The translations under genes were made by a program, and so were the position numbers. From Whalleya microplaca (Eukaryota; Ascomycota; Sordariomycetes; Xylariales; Xylariaceae): a DNA stretch of 64,000 bases. The notes below the pieces were generated by a model. That model did not search any database and was not told the origin of the DNA. It saw only the letters and a program-made list of their open reading frames with translations. The DNA lies in the NCBI GenBank assembly GCA_022497155.1, contig MU385725.1, forward strand, positions 248,001 to 312,000, in the 5' to 3' direction. Of this stretch, positions 40,924 to 52,900 are shown in pieces; the first letter of the stretch is position 1; each line of letters starts with the position of its first letter.

Positions 40924-42617
40924 TCACATCACAACACAACAACCACAGCCGGCCTCCTTCTTCTTCTTCGGCTCTTCCTTTTCTTGCTCCTGCTCCGGCA
41001 TCTCGGTGGCCTCAGATGTCTGCGGTGGTTGCTGCTGCATGGATAGTGGACTAGTAAGTGGGCTGACTATAGGCTTATCCGAGATCTTCGGCATCGTCGA
41101 GTAAGAGCTGGCACCAGTCATACCAGGGCGACTCGGCGAGGTGGGACTCTTCTCGTTAGGTCGTAACGGCCATTCGTCCTGTCGCTCCTCACCATCCTTT
41201 GGCTTCTCCGACTCGGGAGGTTTCGAGAATCCTTCCTCATTAAGTGGCCGGAATTCTTTATCATATATATTCCCAAATTTGCCTTCTTGCTCCCATTTCT
41301 CTTGTTGTAGCCTCTTCGCAACGGTAGGAAGTAGTTGCTGGTCGGGGGGCAAGCGAGGATCTGGCCTATATGCCGAAACCATCCACGGGGGTTCGCCTTC
41401 TGGTGGACTCTTAGTCGAAGGGGACAATTCGCCGGACCGGGTTGTTGGACGTGTCGCTGAACCACTTCGAGCTGTTGGGCCAGATCGAGTCTTCGGTCGA
41501 CCTTGAGAGGTAGACTTGGCTGCTGTAGATGCCTTCCTAGCACCTGCCGTTGTCCCTTTCTTGGGTGACATATCTGTCGCGGAGCGTTTCCCGGGGTGCG
41601 TCTTCGAAGCGTCGTCGAGGGCATAAGTACTACTACTGCGCGATCTCGGCTTCGGTAGCGTAATCGAAGCGTCTTCGTCGGTGGGAAGGCTTGACTTTCG
41701 CGGAACAACGGCATCTCGGTCCAGGAAATCCACGGGGATAGGCACAGGACTGACCTTGGCCACCGGGATGCGCGATCCCTTTACAGAATCGGGCGCTACC
41801 CAGTACTCGCCAGGATCCTCGGCTATCTCCTCAGGGAGGCGCAGGTCCCAGCTCGGGACCTCGATTTCGTGTGGCTTGTCTAGACTCATATCCGAATTCT
41901 TTCGGGATCTCGGAAGGGGCTGACCCTCTGAAGTGTCGGTGCCCCTTCGATGCCCATTCGACTTGTCCTGACTACGGTCTCGCCTCGGCCTACTCGTAGC
42001 CCTCGGCTTTGGTAGAACAATGCCGGCAGCCTGTAACTCCTCGTTCTCTATCCTAGCCAATTTGTCCCTGTGGATCCATTTCGAATGTTCTTCGCTGAGA
42101 GCCTCGGGCGACATGTCGGGATGCAGCCGCTTGTATTCAGAAAAGGAGTTCGTGGTCGACCGGCTAGTGCGGAGGTCTATGGATTTATTAGCAACAATGC
42201 GCATTGTGACGGAGTCGTCCCTTGTGAGACAACACTGTGATTATATAGCGTAAAGATGATTCAGTCGTTCGAGGAGGATCGCACCTTTGCCAACTGGGTG
42301 AATGTCCGCCGCATATGGGTCGTGGTTCAGGTCCCCATTTGTACTTCCTCTCCAAGACCCATTGGTCTCATGTCGGTCGAAGGCAGGCCTCTGGTGCATA
42401 GAGTTCTGTAAGCGGCAACAAGCAGTCCACGTCAGTTCGCGCTGATTGCATAGAGATGATGTTGTGGCAGGAAGTATAACGACAGGACAAATGGGAAGAT
42501 CGGACTACTCACGTCATGATGACCGGAGGAAGCAAATTTCCAGGCCGTGTAATCGTCCTGAGCGCTGCTGGTGGGAGTGAGTGTCGTAGTACCCGAGACC
42601 GCCGGCATTGCTGCCAT
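40924..42617 (-). CDS. TeaR-like cell-end marker receptor with C-terminal CaaX box
   Basis: Main exon 42234-40924 (about 437 codons), with upstream exons 42617-42513 (MAAMPAVSGTTTLTPTSSAQ) and about 42405-42285 (NSMHQRPAFDRHETNGSWRG .. YAADIHPVGK). The protein is Ser/Pro/Lys-rich and disordered with conserved islands: MSPEALSEEHSKWIHRDKLA, EYWVAPDSVKGSRIPVAKVS, PPWMVSAYRPDPRLPPDQQL. It ends KKKKEAGCGCCVVM: a polybasic patch, cysteines for possible palmitoylation, and CVVM, a CaaX farnesylation signal. This is the layout of Aspergillus TeaR, the prenylated plasma-membrane receptor that places TeaA and microtubule ends at growing tips. Exon 1 to 2 splices in phase (GTGAGT..TTACAG). Exon 2 to 3 does not: the good GTGCGA donor leaves one base while the CACAG acceptor needs none. 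A weaker in-phase donor is GTTGGC at 42294. The identification rests on layout and motifs remembered from the family. Confidence 0.65.
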
Positions 42618-42828
42618 TCCGATAAGCGATGGCCACGGGTCACCGCGTACTGGTGGGACTCGAGACTCTGCCGACAGACTCTATCTGTGAGTAGAATGGA
42701 CAAGGTAGGAAAATCAAGAGAGTGTGTCGAATAAGGTTCTCGTGTTTCGCCTTGAGTTTAAGGGATTACGGAAGTGGAGCAGGAAGGGAAAGTGGCTGTA
42801 AGCATGCAGACTGGATGATGAAGACGAT

Positions 42829-42853
42829 GGTGATGATGATGATGATGATGTTG
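42829..42853. repeat. GAT trinucleotide microsatellite
   Basis: About seven units of gat with small interruptions (gatgg, gttgat) at the ends. Confidence 0.8.
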
Positions 42854-43858
42854 ATGCAGCAGACGCCAGCGACTGTCTGGGTCTGGAACAGGGTCTGGTG
42901 AAGTAAGTGGTGAATGGTGAATAGTAAAGACTGTGATAATAGTGAGTGAGGCAGGAGGTCCGGTGAAAATCGATAAAATCGATTTGCTCTTAGAATCCTA
43001 GCAATTTAGACCGAGGCCGTCCGTCCGCTTCCTACAATAAATGGTGATTCGCCGTTCGCCTTGCTCGACGGGCCGCTTGAGACTTGACTGACAGAGACAA
43101 GACACAAGTCAATCCCTTGCGGTAGCTGTACTTAGTTGCCGGTGGTGCTGAGACTGCCGGGACTTGATGGTGAACTAGTACGGAATACCTCAGTAACCAA
43201 CCGATTCTCGACCTTGGCGCCTTGAAAGTCTCGTGAGGCCGTTTCCCGGGTGCTTCACTCACTCTCCTTCTTACCCTCGATACAATAGAGCAGTTGCTGT
43301 CATTGGGGGAAGGGGCAGAGAGAGAATGAGAGTGAGAAAGAGACTGATGACCAAACTCGACAAGACCGGGTGCCGGGGTTGGTTGGGGCAGTTCGTGCAC
43401 GGTAAAGGAGCGCGCTCGCTAGAAAAGAAGCAAATAAGAATTGCGTCCCGGGATTGACGATGAGAGCGGACTGGCAGAGACTGGGTCCAGGTTGTCTTAG
43501 GCGTCTCTCTTTTTCCCCAATTGTTTGAACTTGGGACACTTGGGACACTTGGGACGCTTGCTGGCTTGCAGAGCTTTTGCAAGGTGCTGCTGCTGGGCTT
43601 TGCTGGCTCTGCTGGCTCTGCTGGCTGGTCTGGCTGGCTGCGGGCGTTCGAGGCTTGGAGGAGTTCCTGTCCGTGGTTGGTGCGAAAGCTGCATAAAAGA
43701 CAATTCAATCAACCTTAATGATTATCCACTTATCCAGTCTGCCAATCCACCTTGTCACGCTTGTGGCAGTCCCGTTCAGTCACTCGATTGATCAATGCCA
43801 CTTTTAAACCTTCGTTTACCGGGTCGCTTTCGGCTAGTCCAGGTACAATGTACGCATA

Positions 43859-43937
43859 TACATATGTACATAGTATTCCGTACATAGTATACATATGTAC
43901 ATAGTATTCCGTACATAGTATACATGTGTACAAAATA
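43859..43937. repeat. 31-bp palindrome-rich tandem repeat
   Basis: Units start at 43859 and 43890 and are identical (tacatatgtacatagtattc, then cgtacatagta); a partial third starts at 43921. Each unit contains the palindrome tacatatgta, so a transcript from either strand could form hairpins. Confidence 0.8.
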
Positions 43938-44743
43938 CATGCTCAGATGCTACAGATGCTACATACATGCGTACATACAAATGGTACGAATGCTTGGAAG
44001 GTACGAATATTCCACGGCCCCTGAATGAGTGGTGCCCCCTGCAACCTAAAATTGGAGCTGTCAACGTTGACACCTTGTACTTAACAGAGGCGATAGTAAG
44101 ATGTCAAGATAAAAACAAAAATAAACTTTACATCAAGCTTGAATGTGATATAGTACGTTTTCTGCCTCACCCATACTAAAAGGGAGAAAAAGAGACAGAG
44201 AAAATAGGTATCATCGAACCCGATTCATGTCGTGTTCGCCCTCAACATGAGAATATGCACAGACTACCCCTGAACGTGAGCTAGCACAATCCCTCTAGAT
44301 GTAACAGTGCAGTGTCGAGCTAGGCCAGATCCGGCAGCGTGCCTCATACTATGCAGTAGGCGTGGCCGGCGCTTTGCCCTTGTGGTCCCCGATGCGCGTG
44401 TGCTAGCGGGGTTGATAAGTCGGTTACTGTTTACTGTCATGTATATACACTATGTTGAGCTGTCAATATGGCTGTGTATATGGCAGTGTACGCTCGTGAT
44501 CAGACAGTGCCGGACACGAGCTTCTCTACGGTATTCTAGAATTTCAATTAATGCCCACCCATCGCTCTACATACTAAGACCTCTTCGAGATAGAGCTACC
44601 ACTGGCCCGTATCGTGAACTACCACTAATAAACCTCTAATTTCAAGGGTGTGACCCAAATGGCCAACTCGGAAATGAAGTGGTGATGCTTAGCCAGCAGA
44701 TCGCAACTACTGACTTACATACATATTGTATCTCTGTTATGTA

Positions 44744-45296
44744 CGGCCCAGGTAGAAAAACCACGGTTATTTTTTAGAAAAACCACACATCCACTCTGCA
44801 CAGACTCCCATACAACGTAATATGTAGATCCGTGTCAATCCTATATGCACAGACAGCTGCATTTGTGATACCTTATTTTATACGTATATCTCACTTAAAT
44901 ATAAGTATCTTTGATATATAGGCAGTCGACTATAAGGTACTCGAGCTTGCGTATAATATTCACACATTTAGAAGTACTTTTTTTCAGGTACTTATACCCT
45001 TATATAAAATTGACCTGAAAATAAGTACCTAACTTTAAGGTACTTATATTTATATAGAAAATATACTTATATATAAGTACCTAATAAGGTACTTTATATT
45101 TATATATAAACTTCACTTAAATGAAAGTACTATATTGAGAATAATGATAAGTGATATCCGATATTTGAGACTGACATTAATCTCCATACTAGTTTGTATG
45201 GGAGCCCATGTTATATACGTTACCGAGATATTCAGTGGGTAGATTTAAGATTAGTGGTTTTTCTAAAAAATAACCGTGGTTTTTCTACCTGGGCCG
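44744..45296. mobile_element. Complete non-autonomous DNA transposon (hAT-like MITE), 553 bp
   Basis: Perfect terminal inverted repeats of 43 bp: the left end begins CGGCCCAGGTAGAAAAACCA and the right end is its exact reverse complement. Inside each TIR the word AGAAAAACCAC occurs twice. The element is flanked on both sides by GTTATGTA (44736-44743 and 45297-45304), an intact 8-bp target-site duplication, the length expected for hAT (also Merlin) elements. A second inner inverted pair exists: ctcccatacaa at 44805-44815 and ttgtatgggag at 45194-45204. The core is very AT-rich with repeated aaggtacttata/ataagtacct words. There is no coding capacity, so it would depend on a transposase supplied elsewhere. 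Intact ends and duplication suggest a fairly recent insertion. Confidence 0.88.
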
Positions 45297-45304
45297 GTTA
45301 TGTA

Positions 45305-45819
45305 TATCTTGCTCGGAAGAGATCCCGAGCCTCGAATTGGGTCCAACAAATACCCTGAATCCTGATGTTATCCACGATACCCACGGCCATCTATGCTATT
45401 CAAAGAACACAATAGTGGACTGACTGCGCGTATCTGGATTTCGTGATCCTCCATCTCCGTTATGTGGAGGTTGAAATCTTTTTCCGCGTCAACTTTATTA
45501 TATATGTTGTACCTGGATCCTGGAGTGTTCCCACTGTAGCCTGTCTGTGTCCTGCACCAGGAGATTCGTGTTGCTATCCTGTTGGCGATATTCCTGGTAA
45601 TCGCCCTCCGGATGCTTACGTCAGTTCGATATTCGACTGTTGGCAGTCGCTGTTCTGCCTAACTGCCATCCATGGATGGTTGGGAGGATTATTAGGCAGC
45701 ATCGCCAAACGAGGAATTACATACACATATATCATACCTACCTTTATGATACTCCCAATATCCGGTAACTTATTTACTCCTTCTATGAGAGACACATCAC
45801 CCGAGCGCCTCCAGGCAGC
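45305..45819 (+). promoter_or_regulatory. Upstream region of the metallophosphoesterase gene
   Basis: About 515 bases between the transposon and the ATG at 45820. No clear TATA box close to the start; a 134-codon frame (45443-45847) overlaps the start in another frame and is not protein-like. The transposon sits close enough to affect this promoter. Confidence 0.35.
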
Positions 45820-46905
45820 ATGGGGGAGTCGTCAGAAGACACGATAGCGGACCCCCAACGGACCCGGCGAACGCGCTTCGTCTGCATCTCCGACACGCAC
45901 AACCGCACGGTGAAGCTGCCGAAAGGCGACGTGCTCATCCACTGCGGGGACCTGACGAACCAAGGGAGCTACAGCGAGCTCTCGAAGCAAGTGCAGTGGC
46001 TCGAAAACGCCGACTTCGAATGCAAGATCGTCATCGCCGGGAACCACGACCTGACGCTCGACACGGCGTACTACGAGCAGTACGGGGCATACGCGCACAA
46101 CAACGCGCCGCAGGACCCAGCAGCGTGCCAGGCCCTCCTCACGCAATCCCCCTCCCTCATCTACCTCCAGCACGCGAGCCGCACGATCCAGCTCGCCGCG
46201 CCGTCCGGCCCGCGCACCACCTTCACCGTCTTCGGCTCGCCGTACATCCCCTCCTGCGGGCGCTGGGCCTTCCAGTACCCCCGCACCGACGAGGCCGCCG
46301 CCGACAAGCTGTGGCGCGACATCCCCCTCGACACCGACGTGCTGATAACCCACGGCCCCGCGCGCGCGCACCGCGACGAGGCGCAGCGCCGCCGCGAGGC
46401 CGCCGGGTGCGAGGTCCTGCGCCAGGCCCTGTGGCGCGTGCGCCCGCGCCTCGCGCTCTGCGGACACGTCCACGAGGCGCGCGGCGCCGAGCGCGTGCGC
46501 TGGGACCTGAGCAACCGCTTCGTGCGGTACAAGGAGCTGGGCGCCCCCGTGCAGTGGGAGGACCCGGGCGTGGGGAACGAGAAGAACTGCCTCGTCGACT
46601 TGACGGCGAAGGGCGGGATGCCCCTCGACAACGACGGCGGGAGGGTCTCCTCACCTCCTGCGCAGACCGCGGTGCCGGTGACTAGGACCGAGGGCGCGAA
46701 CCCCGGACTCGGCACGCGCGGCCTTAGCGGGACCCCGGCCTCCGCGCGCAGCGACCAGTCGGCGCTGGCGGGGCGCCTCGGGCGCAGGGAGACTTGCGTC
46801 GTCAACTGCGCCGTGCAGGCCTCGAGCTACCCGCACACGGGGCTGCACAAGCCCATCGTGGTCGATATCGATCTGCCTATCTGGGACGACATCAACGATT
46901 CCTGA
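45820..46905 (+). CDS. Calcineurin-like metallophosphoesterase
   Basis: Single exon, 361 residues. All five metallophosphoesterase motifs are visible: SDTHN (D25, H27), GDLTN (D44, N47), GNHD (75-77), THGP (H178), and GHVH (H216, H218). These bind a two-metal centre and hydrolyse phosphoesters. The layout resembles the fungal Ser/Thr phosphatase superfamily proteins related to MPPED1/2 and rhamnogalacturonase-associated forms; the natural substrate is unknown. The C-terminal 120 residues hold a low-complexity insert (Gly/Ser/Ala/Arg-rich), then return to order with CVVNCAVQASSYPHTGLHKP and IVVDIDLPIW, typical of this subfamily. The coding region is intronless and very GC-rich compared with its AT-rich flanks. 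No signal peptide. Confidence 0.85.
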   Translation: MGESSEDTIADPQRTRRTRFVCISDTHNRTVKLPKGDVLIHCGDLTNQGSYSELSKQVQWLENADFECKIVIAGNHDLTLDTAYYEQYGAYAHNNAPQDPAACQALLTQSPSLIYLQHASRTIQLAAPSGPRTTFTVFGSPYIPSCGRWAFQYPRTDEAAADKLWRDIPLDTDVLITHGPARAHRDEAQRRREAAGCEVLRQALWRVRPRLALCGHVHEARGAERVRWDLSNRFVRYKELGAPVQWEDPGVGNEKNCLVDLTAKGGMPLDNDGGRVSSPPAQTAVPVTRTEGANPGLGTRGLSGTPASARSDQSALAGRLGRRETCVVNCAVQASSYPHTGLHKPIVVDIDLPIWDDINDS

Positions 46906-49900
46906 GGCTGAGGCTGAGGCTGAGGCTGGGCGAGGAGGCTGCTGCCTGCTGCCCTGCCATCCTGCCATCCCCGGATGTCGCAGGTGGCGTTGTTGTCCGG
47001 ATATCGCGGGCGTTGCGGTTGGGTTACTAGCGCATTTCGGGCGAGGCTGTGTTTGGCGGTAGGTGTTGACGCCACGGGCGAGGCGGCCGCGTCAGAGGTG
47101 GAGGCTTTGGATCCGCACGATGGAATATGGGATGGGATGGGATGAAATGGGAAATATTGTAAGTTGAAATACGAAGCACTGCTGCCTAAGGTCAAGTTCG
47201 GCGCGCGGACGAGGATTCGAGGACAAGTTCCTACCCTTACGTGTACACATCGCCGCCTGCTTCCCAATCTGCACATATTCATCTATGTCCGATGCCCGGT
47301 GGCAGTGGTGCGCCTCACAGCGAAGGACAAGAATGACATGGCCAGACAATCCACGCAGTAAGATCTCCTATACCCCGTAGGCGAAACATCGAATCGAAGA
47401 TACAGTAAGCCCACCCCAGTTGCCCGAACTCAACGGTAAGCGGCAAGGCGCTGAGGCGATGAGGCCTCTCGTGACCGTTTGCTGTGCTGGCCGGTGCCAG
47501 GTTGTCATGTCTCGGACTATTTTATGTCTCAACCCGACCTCGCCTGTATGTATGTCTTAGGATAGGGCGGCCCTGTCCTAATGAGTAATGAGGGGGCCCC
47601 GTGGCAGATATTGTCCACGTTTCTCCCAACCGAGGCAAATACCCGGTTAATCTTGGCCGTTTTCGTACGCTGTGAGAGTGGTGTTGACGTAGAGACTGAG
47701 ACTTTGCGAGACTGGGAAGGTTGAATTCTATAATAATAAGATGTATTAAGAAACTAGTATTCTTCTTCACGTGAAGTTATCTGCTACGCAACTTAGGTAT
47801 TCTTCTGAATGTGACCTGATATGGCAATATCATTCGCAGAATCGTCATGACTCTTATGACCTACTTTGTTTTTTCATCAGTTTGCCATCTTGTCTCCTAT
47901 CGTATACACATATGCCTGCTATACCTAGAGGAAAAGGGTTAGTATGGATCGGTCTATTCTCCATCACCTCGTTACTAAGCCTGCTACTGATAGATATGAT
48001 ATATGAGCCCACGATACTTCGAGGAAAGAGTCGAAGGCCGTAATAAGGTCCTCGTAGATATTTTCATGCTAGAGCAAAAGTGCACACGTTTCATAGAACT
48101 AAATCGTGGGGTTAGTGCCACGTTCCACAAGACACAATAATATACAGGTATGGAAAGGATACAGATAGGTTCGGTTTCTAGATTAGACTTTGGTGATGTA
48201 ATGAGGTTCCTAGGCCGGATGTTTTATTGCGAAGTCACGAAGACAAACTTAACTACGACCTACTATTTGAATTAGAATAAGGCCACTATATATACCAAAT
48301 ATGAATAAAGTACAGTTAACCATATATGAGTACGTGAGTAGTATTGCATATCTTCATGAACCAATTACGCTCTCGACATTCGTCGAAAGGATATATTCAT
48401 ATTCCAAAGGATAGTTTCAATGTAGTCTACTCGTATAAGACTTTATTTATGAGGTTTGATTTGTAGCAGGAATCTCGTGTATCATCTGTGGGCATTAATC
48501 GACCACAGGTCTCGCTACTTACTGGATACTTACTAAGATGGGTTTACAATGAGGGAAAGAGGGTTATATAAACAATGAATGTATAAGGCTAATAACAGTT
48601 GTCAGAGTCAACGTTGTGTAATACTCAGCGAAGATGTATATATAATGGTCAACCTGTATAAAAGACAAATCTAAATACTAAATTTAAGAAAAAAAGACAC
48701 AAGAAGCTTGCTCTTTAATCTACAGTAGTATTTTGTACATTTGATTCCATAGTTTCAGCCTTCCTGTGTTTTTGTCAATCTTGAGAATTGAATATTCTAT
48801 AGGTATTTGGCTTAAAGTTAGAGGAAAGATGAATACAAAATACAGAATTGTCTCTAACCAGAGGTCGTGTCTATGTACATACGGTTTTCACCAAACTACG
48901 ATGAATTTACTCAATTTCTATATATGCATTATATTATGTGCTTGGGTAATTCTGTTATCCGGACTTCATGAAGAGAGACTAGTAAATATCAGGATACCTA
49001 GGCATCTGAAACGCCATGTCTGATGCTGTCAAGATTACCATATTCAAGATGACTGTAAGTGGTAGTTCCGATGATAAAAATATCAAGTCGAATACTATTA
49101 GATTCTGTAACTATAGCTGGAACGTGCATGTCTGACAATTCCCGAAGACTTGCAGCAGAGCTCGCTTAAATTCCCATAAAATAAGCAAATCGCAGTTTCT
49201 GATCGTGTGTACTACGTAATGCCATGGCCAGCGTAAAACGCCGCCACCATGCCGGCAAGGAAGGAAATGTCTCAGGAGTCCAACGTATGGTGGCTTAGTC
49301 TCGTGGCCATTTTGAGGAAGGCTTTTCATTTGTTTCTTGGCCCGTCCGAGAGTACCGAGGTCTTAAGTTGAGTCGAACCACGCCACCTGGCGGCGTGGCT
49401 TTTGAGACGACAATTATGGGGTATACATCTTGTCTAGAGCTTACATCTTCACGGAGAGAACCTTTGTATGTATGTATGTATGAAAAACGGAATTCATATA
49501 GTGCAAGAGAAACTCCGTATTTTGCTATGTAGACATGTAGGTATGTACGTACGTTACATACATGTAAGTAGCTGACCGCCGAAGGTTGCGTTGCGCGCGT
49601 ACTTGCTGAGCTCAGATCTCCAGTCGAGATCGTCCAGTTACTGTACTAGTTCTATTGTACCTATGCAGGGCGGGCTTACGAAAGCTGACCCCCGGGGCTA
49701 GCTGCCTACCCACCTCTTCGCTTCTGCACTTCGACATCCAATAACGAATACGGAAGCCAGAAGCGGCCGTGAGGAAGGGCTGGGAGGGCGCGGGCAATTG
49801 GCCGCGCTGGCCTGGAGAATACCCGCCGCCTCTCGCCCGTCCGATAGGCTCAGCTTGGTGAGGGGGATCAGTTGACCTGCAGAGCCGGGCGTCCAATGGC

Positions 49901-52900
49901 AAAATCCGCGGAGGCAGAAAAAGAAGATCCCGCCTTTTCTCGAAGTCCTGTGCAGTATGTGGGGAGAACCCTGATTTGCACTGGTCTGATGGGGGAGAGA
50001 CAGAGGCTTACGATAGCAATCCTCCTGGGTGGCTGATGGGTTTGATGGCTGCTAACGCTATGTATGTTTCACGTGAGGGGAGAATTATAATAGGACATGT
50101 GAAAACGTGCTCGTCGCAGGCCGCAAGGACCGTCCACTTACTTACCTGGCCCTAGTGAAACTTATGTACTAGTAGCGTGATGGAAAGAGCCTTGGTTTTG
50201 CATTAGATTCGACAGATAGGGAAGTGTGACCAGGGGAATCTCTGGTCTTTTGGGGGGATACGGCGCTTCGTTGTTTGATATCACAGCCAATGGAGACTCG
50301 GATTGGGGGGTTTTAACTCGAGTTGGGGGCCAAGAATGCAGCTATCCAGGTCTAACGTGCGTACATCGTGCCTCTGAATAGAGTATAGTATGCATGTAGG
50401 AACGCACATTATTGTATCCATCGTGGATCGCTCTGTGGCCAGCGGGGCGTCCTGATGCAAGTGATTGGGTAGATCAGGACACACCCGAGAGTTCTGAATG
50501 GCTAACAAGTTGACTTGCTGCACGGTGCTAATGTACGAGATGCTGAAATCAGACGAAGCTAGAATCGTAAAGAAGCTCGAACGGTCGTGCTAATAATACG
50601 CATGGTCGCATTCAGACTTGGAGGCTATGGGTAAGGCACTTTGCGCGTATCGATCGAAAGAGAAAATACCCAGATACCACAAAACACATGCATCGTGAGT
50701 GCTCACTCACCCTCATTGCCTCACCGCTATGCCTCGAGAGACGGGGTAGCCCTGCATGATGTTACGGTCCCGACGGCATCTCCAGGCACACCTCGTGCAA
50801 GGCTCGTCCCGAAGAGCACAAGGATCTTGCTTGAATAGCATTAAGTTAGTGTGTCCTTGACACACCTTAGTGTTGTGTTTATGAAGCTGGGCTGAAGGAG
50901 GGGTAGGTTGGAAGTCTGCTGTGATAACTAACGAGCCTGGCGGGGTTTTTGGCTCGTTTCCTCCTGAGCCCGTGAGCTAAAATCTCGTGAGATCATCTAG
51001 ATGGCGGAGCGGGCGCTGCCGTAGCATGACACGCTTGTCTAAGGGGTATTGTCAAAGATTAGGTTGAGATATAGTAAGGTGGTCGGCGAATTTTCTTCGA
51101 CGACACAAACCTTCTTCGTCCATATGGCTTGACGATCTGACGATGAACTCATTATTGACCCCGCCCCCACCATACACAAGTAACAGATAGATAGCACGAT
51201 AGGCAGGATAGCTGCCGTGGGAGCACTGGGAGATCGTGGAGATGGGCAAGGATGATCACGCACATCATCCCGACATAGGGCATCCCGAAAGACCTAGTAG
51301 GAATAAGCTGAGCAGAGCTTTGCAGGCTTCATAATGATAGTCATGGACGTCATTCCATCTTTGCCTCCTTTTGTGTTTAGGTTTGCAAGCTTGAACAAAT
51401 AACTCGGCCCTAGATGAAAATCCTGCTTGATCAGTTAAAGAGCTCAGAAGATCAGAGTCCCAACTCAGTAGCAAATGTGGAAACCGACTTGCGATTCGCT
51501 CATGGATTCCCGATCATCCCTGAGCTCACACGTTGACCGCCGAGACTGGTTTAACTGGTCTGCAGTGGAGTGCCGAGAGCCAGTCACGTCTGTTACGGCC
51601 AGAGAATCTCAAAAGATTCCGACGAAAGCGACGAGAAAGTATCTGAAGCCATAGGCCTCTGGGCTTTACTAGTATGGTATATCTTGATGTGGTTACGCTT
51701 TCGTCAACTTCAATCCACGTCGTCCACTTAGACATCCAATTCTGGCCTAGATGAATCGTGGTGTGTGTGCTCAAACCCAAGCGACTAGAATGATGATTGG
51801 TCCAGAGCGAGCTTTAAGCTAGATCCAGTCCACACCTCCTCTGCCGTCTACAGTATGCCATCCGTTCCGTCTGACCTCGAGCACCTACACATAGACGATT
51901 TCATCCCACCACACCATCTCTGGCCGGTGGCCAGATGCTGAGACCTCGTGCGACCTTTATGCAGGCTGAATGAGGAGCGTGCTGTAAGACCATAAGCAGC
52001 CATAGATCATGACCACGCCTATTATGATGCTGTTACACACCCTCCTCGTCCGCCTTCCTGCCCCCAAATACCTGCGAACTGCAATGTACCTGCTTTTCTG
52101 TCTGTCGGAGAATCGATTGGTTTCCGATTTAGCTGAGGGACCACATAGTCGACCTCTCAGATGTGAGTGTGATAGCGACTTTGCAGGAAGGGCCGTGATA
52201 GTAATGCAGACCAAGCAGAGGAGCATGGCCTACGGCCTGGGCTGACTGGTCGATAGCCGTGGGCATTTCGGTCTGCTGCGCCTATCACCAGTTTCCAGTT
52301 GGAGACCTATGAATCCAATAGACGTGAGTTGTTAATGCTCCTTCCGGGAATTAAACCTAGGCTGCACATATCCTATACTTGAGTGGGTATCACTTGCATT
52401 AGAATCACCGATGAAAGGGGAATAGTATGGTGTCCATAGGACAGCGGCCAAGTCACTCTACTCCTGACGGGTCATCGATTTCCTGGTTTGTGAAGACGCC
52501 ACGATGCCCTCAATGATGAACTGGTATACCTGTGAATCACGTCCAATGGATAAGAAAGATGCGAACTTCCACATCAGGGCTCACGCGAACAAGAAGCCTC
52601 CGCAAAACTGTGCATCAGGCGGGCTAACTTAGGATAAGACAAGCATAACAAGGCCACCAATCCAATAGCTCAAACCAACATTTCTAGTAGCCTACCCCAA
52701 ACGGTACAATATCCCCAGACATTCGCCCAGTCGGAGAGGAACCGGTCAAGGTGCCGTTTCCCTTGCAGAACTGGCCAAACAGAATACCTACTGGAAGGCA
52801 GAAGATAGAAAGGTGGACAAAGGTATTTCTGCGGCGTAGAGTTTGGTTCGCAGTGGACCGTGATCAACCTCTGGGGACAAATCCACCTGCCGGGTGTCGT

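Larger units (their letters stand above)
42618..44743. other. Gene-poor upstream region with simple repeats
   Basis: About 2.1 kb. Frames are low-complexity shadows. Simple sequence includes a GAT run (42829-42853), cttgggaca repeated about three times near 43530-43560, ggctctgct repeats near 43600-43640, and the 31-bp repeat at 43859-43937. Confidence 0.5.

Noticed and set aside
45832..46685. Long frames in other phases over the metallophosphoesterase
   Set aside because: Arg/Ala-rich shadows of a GC-rich gene without any motif.
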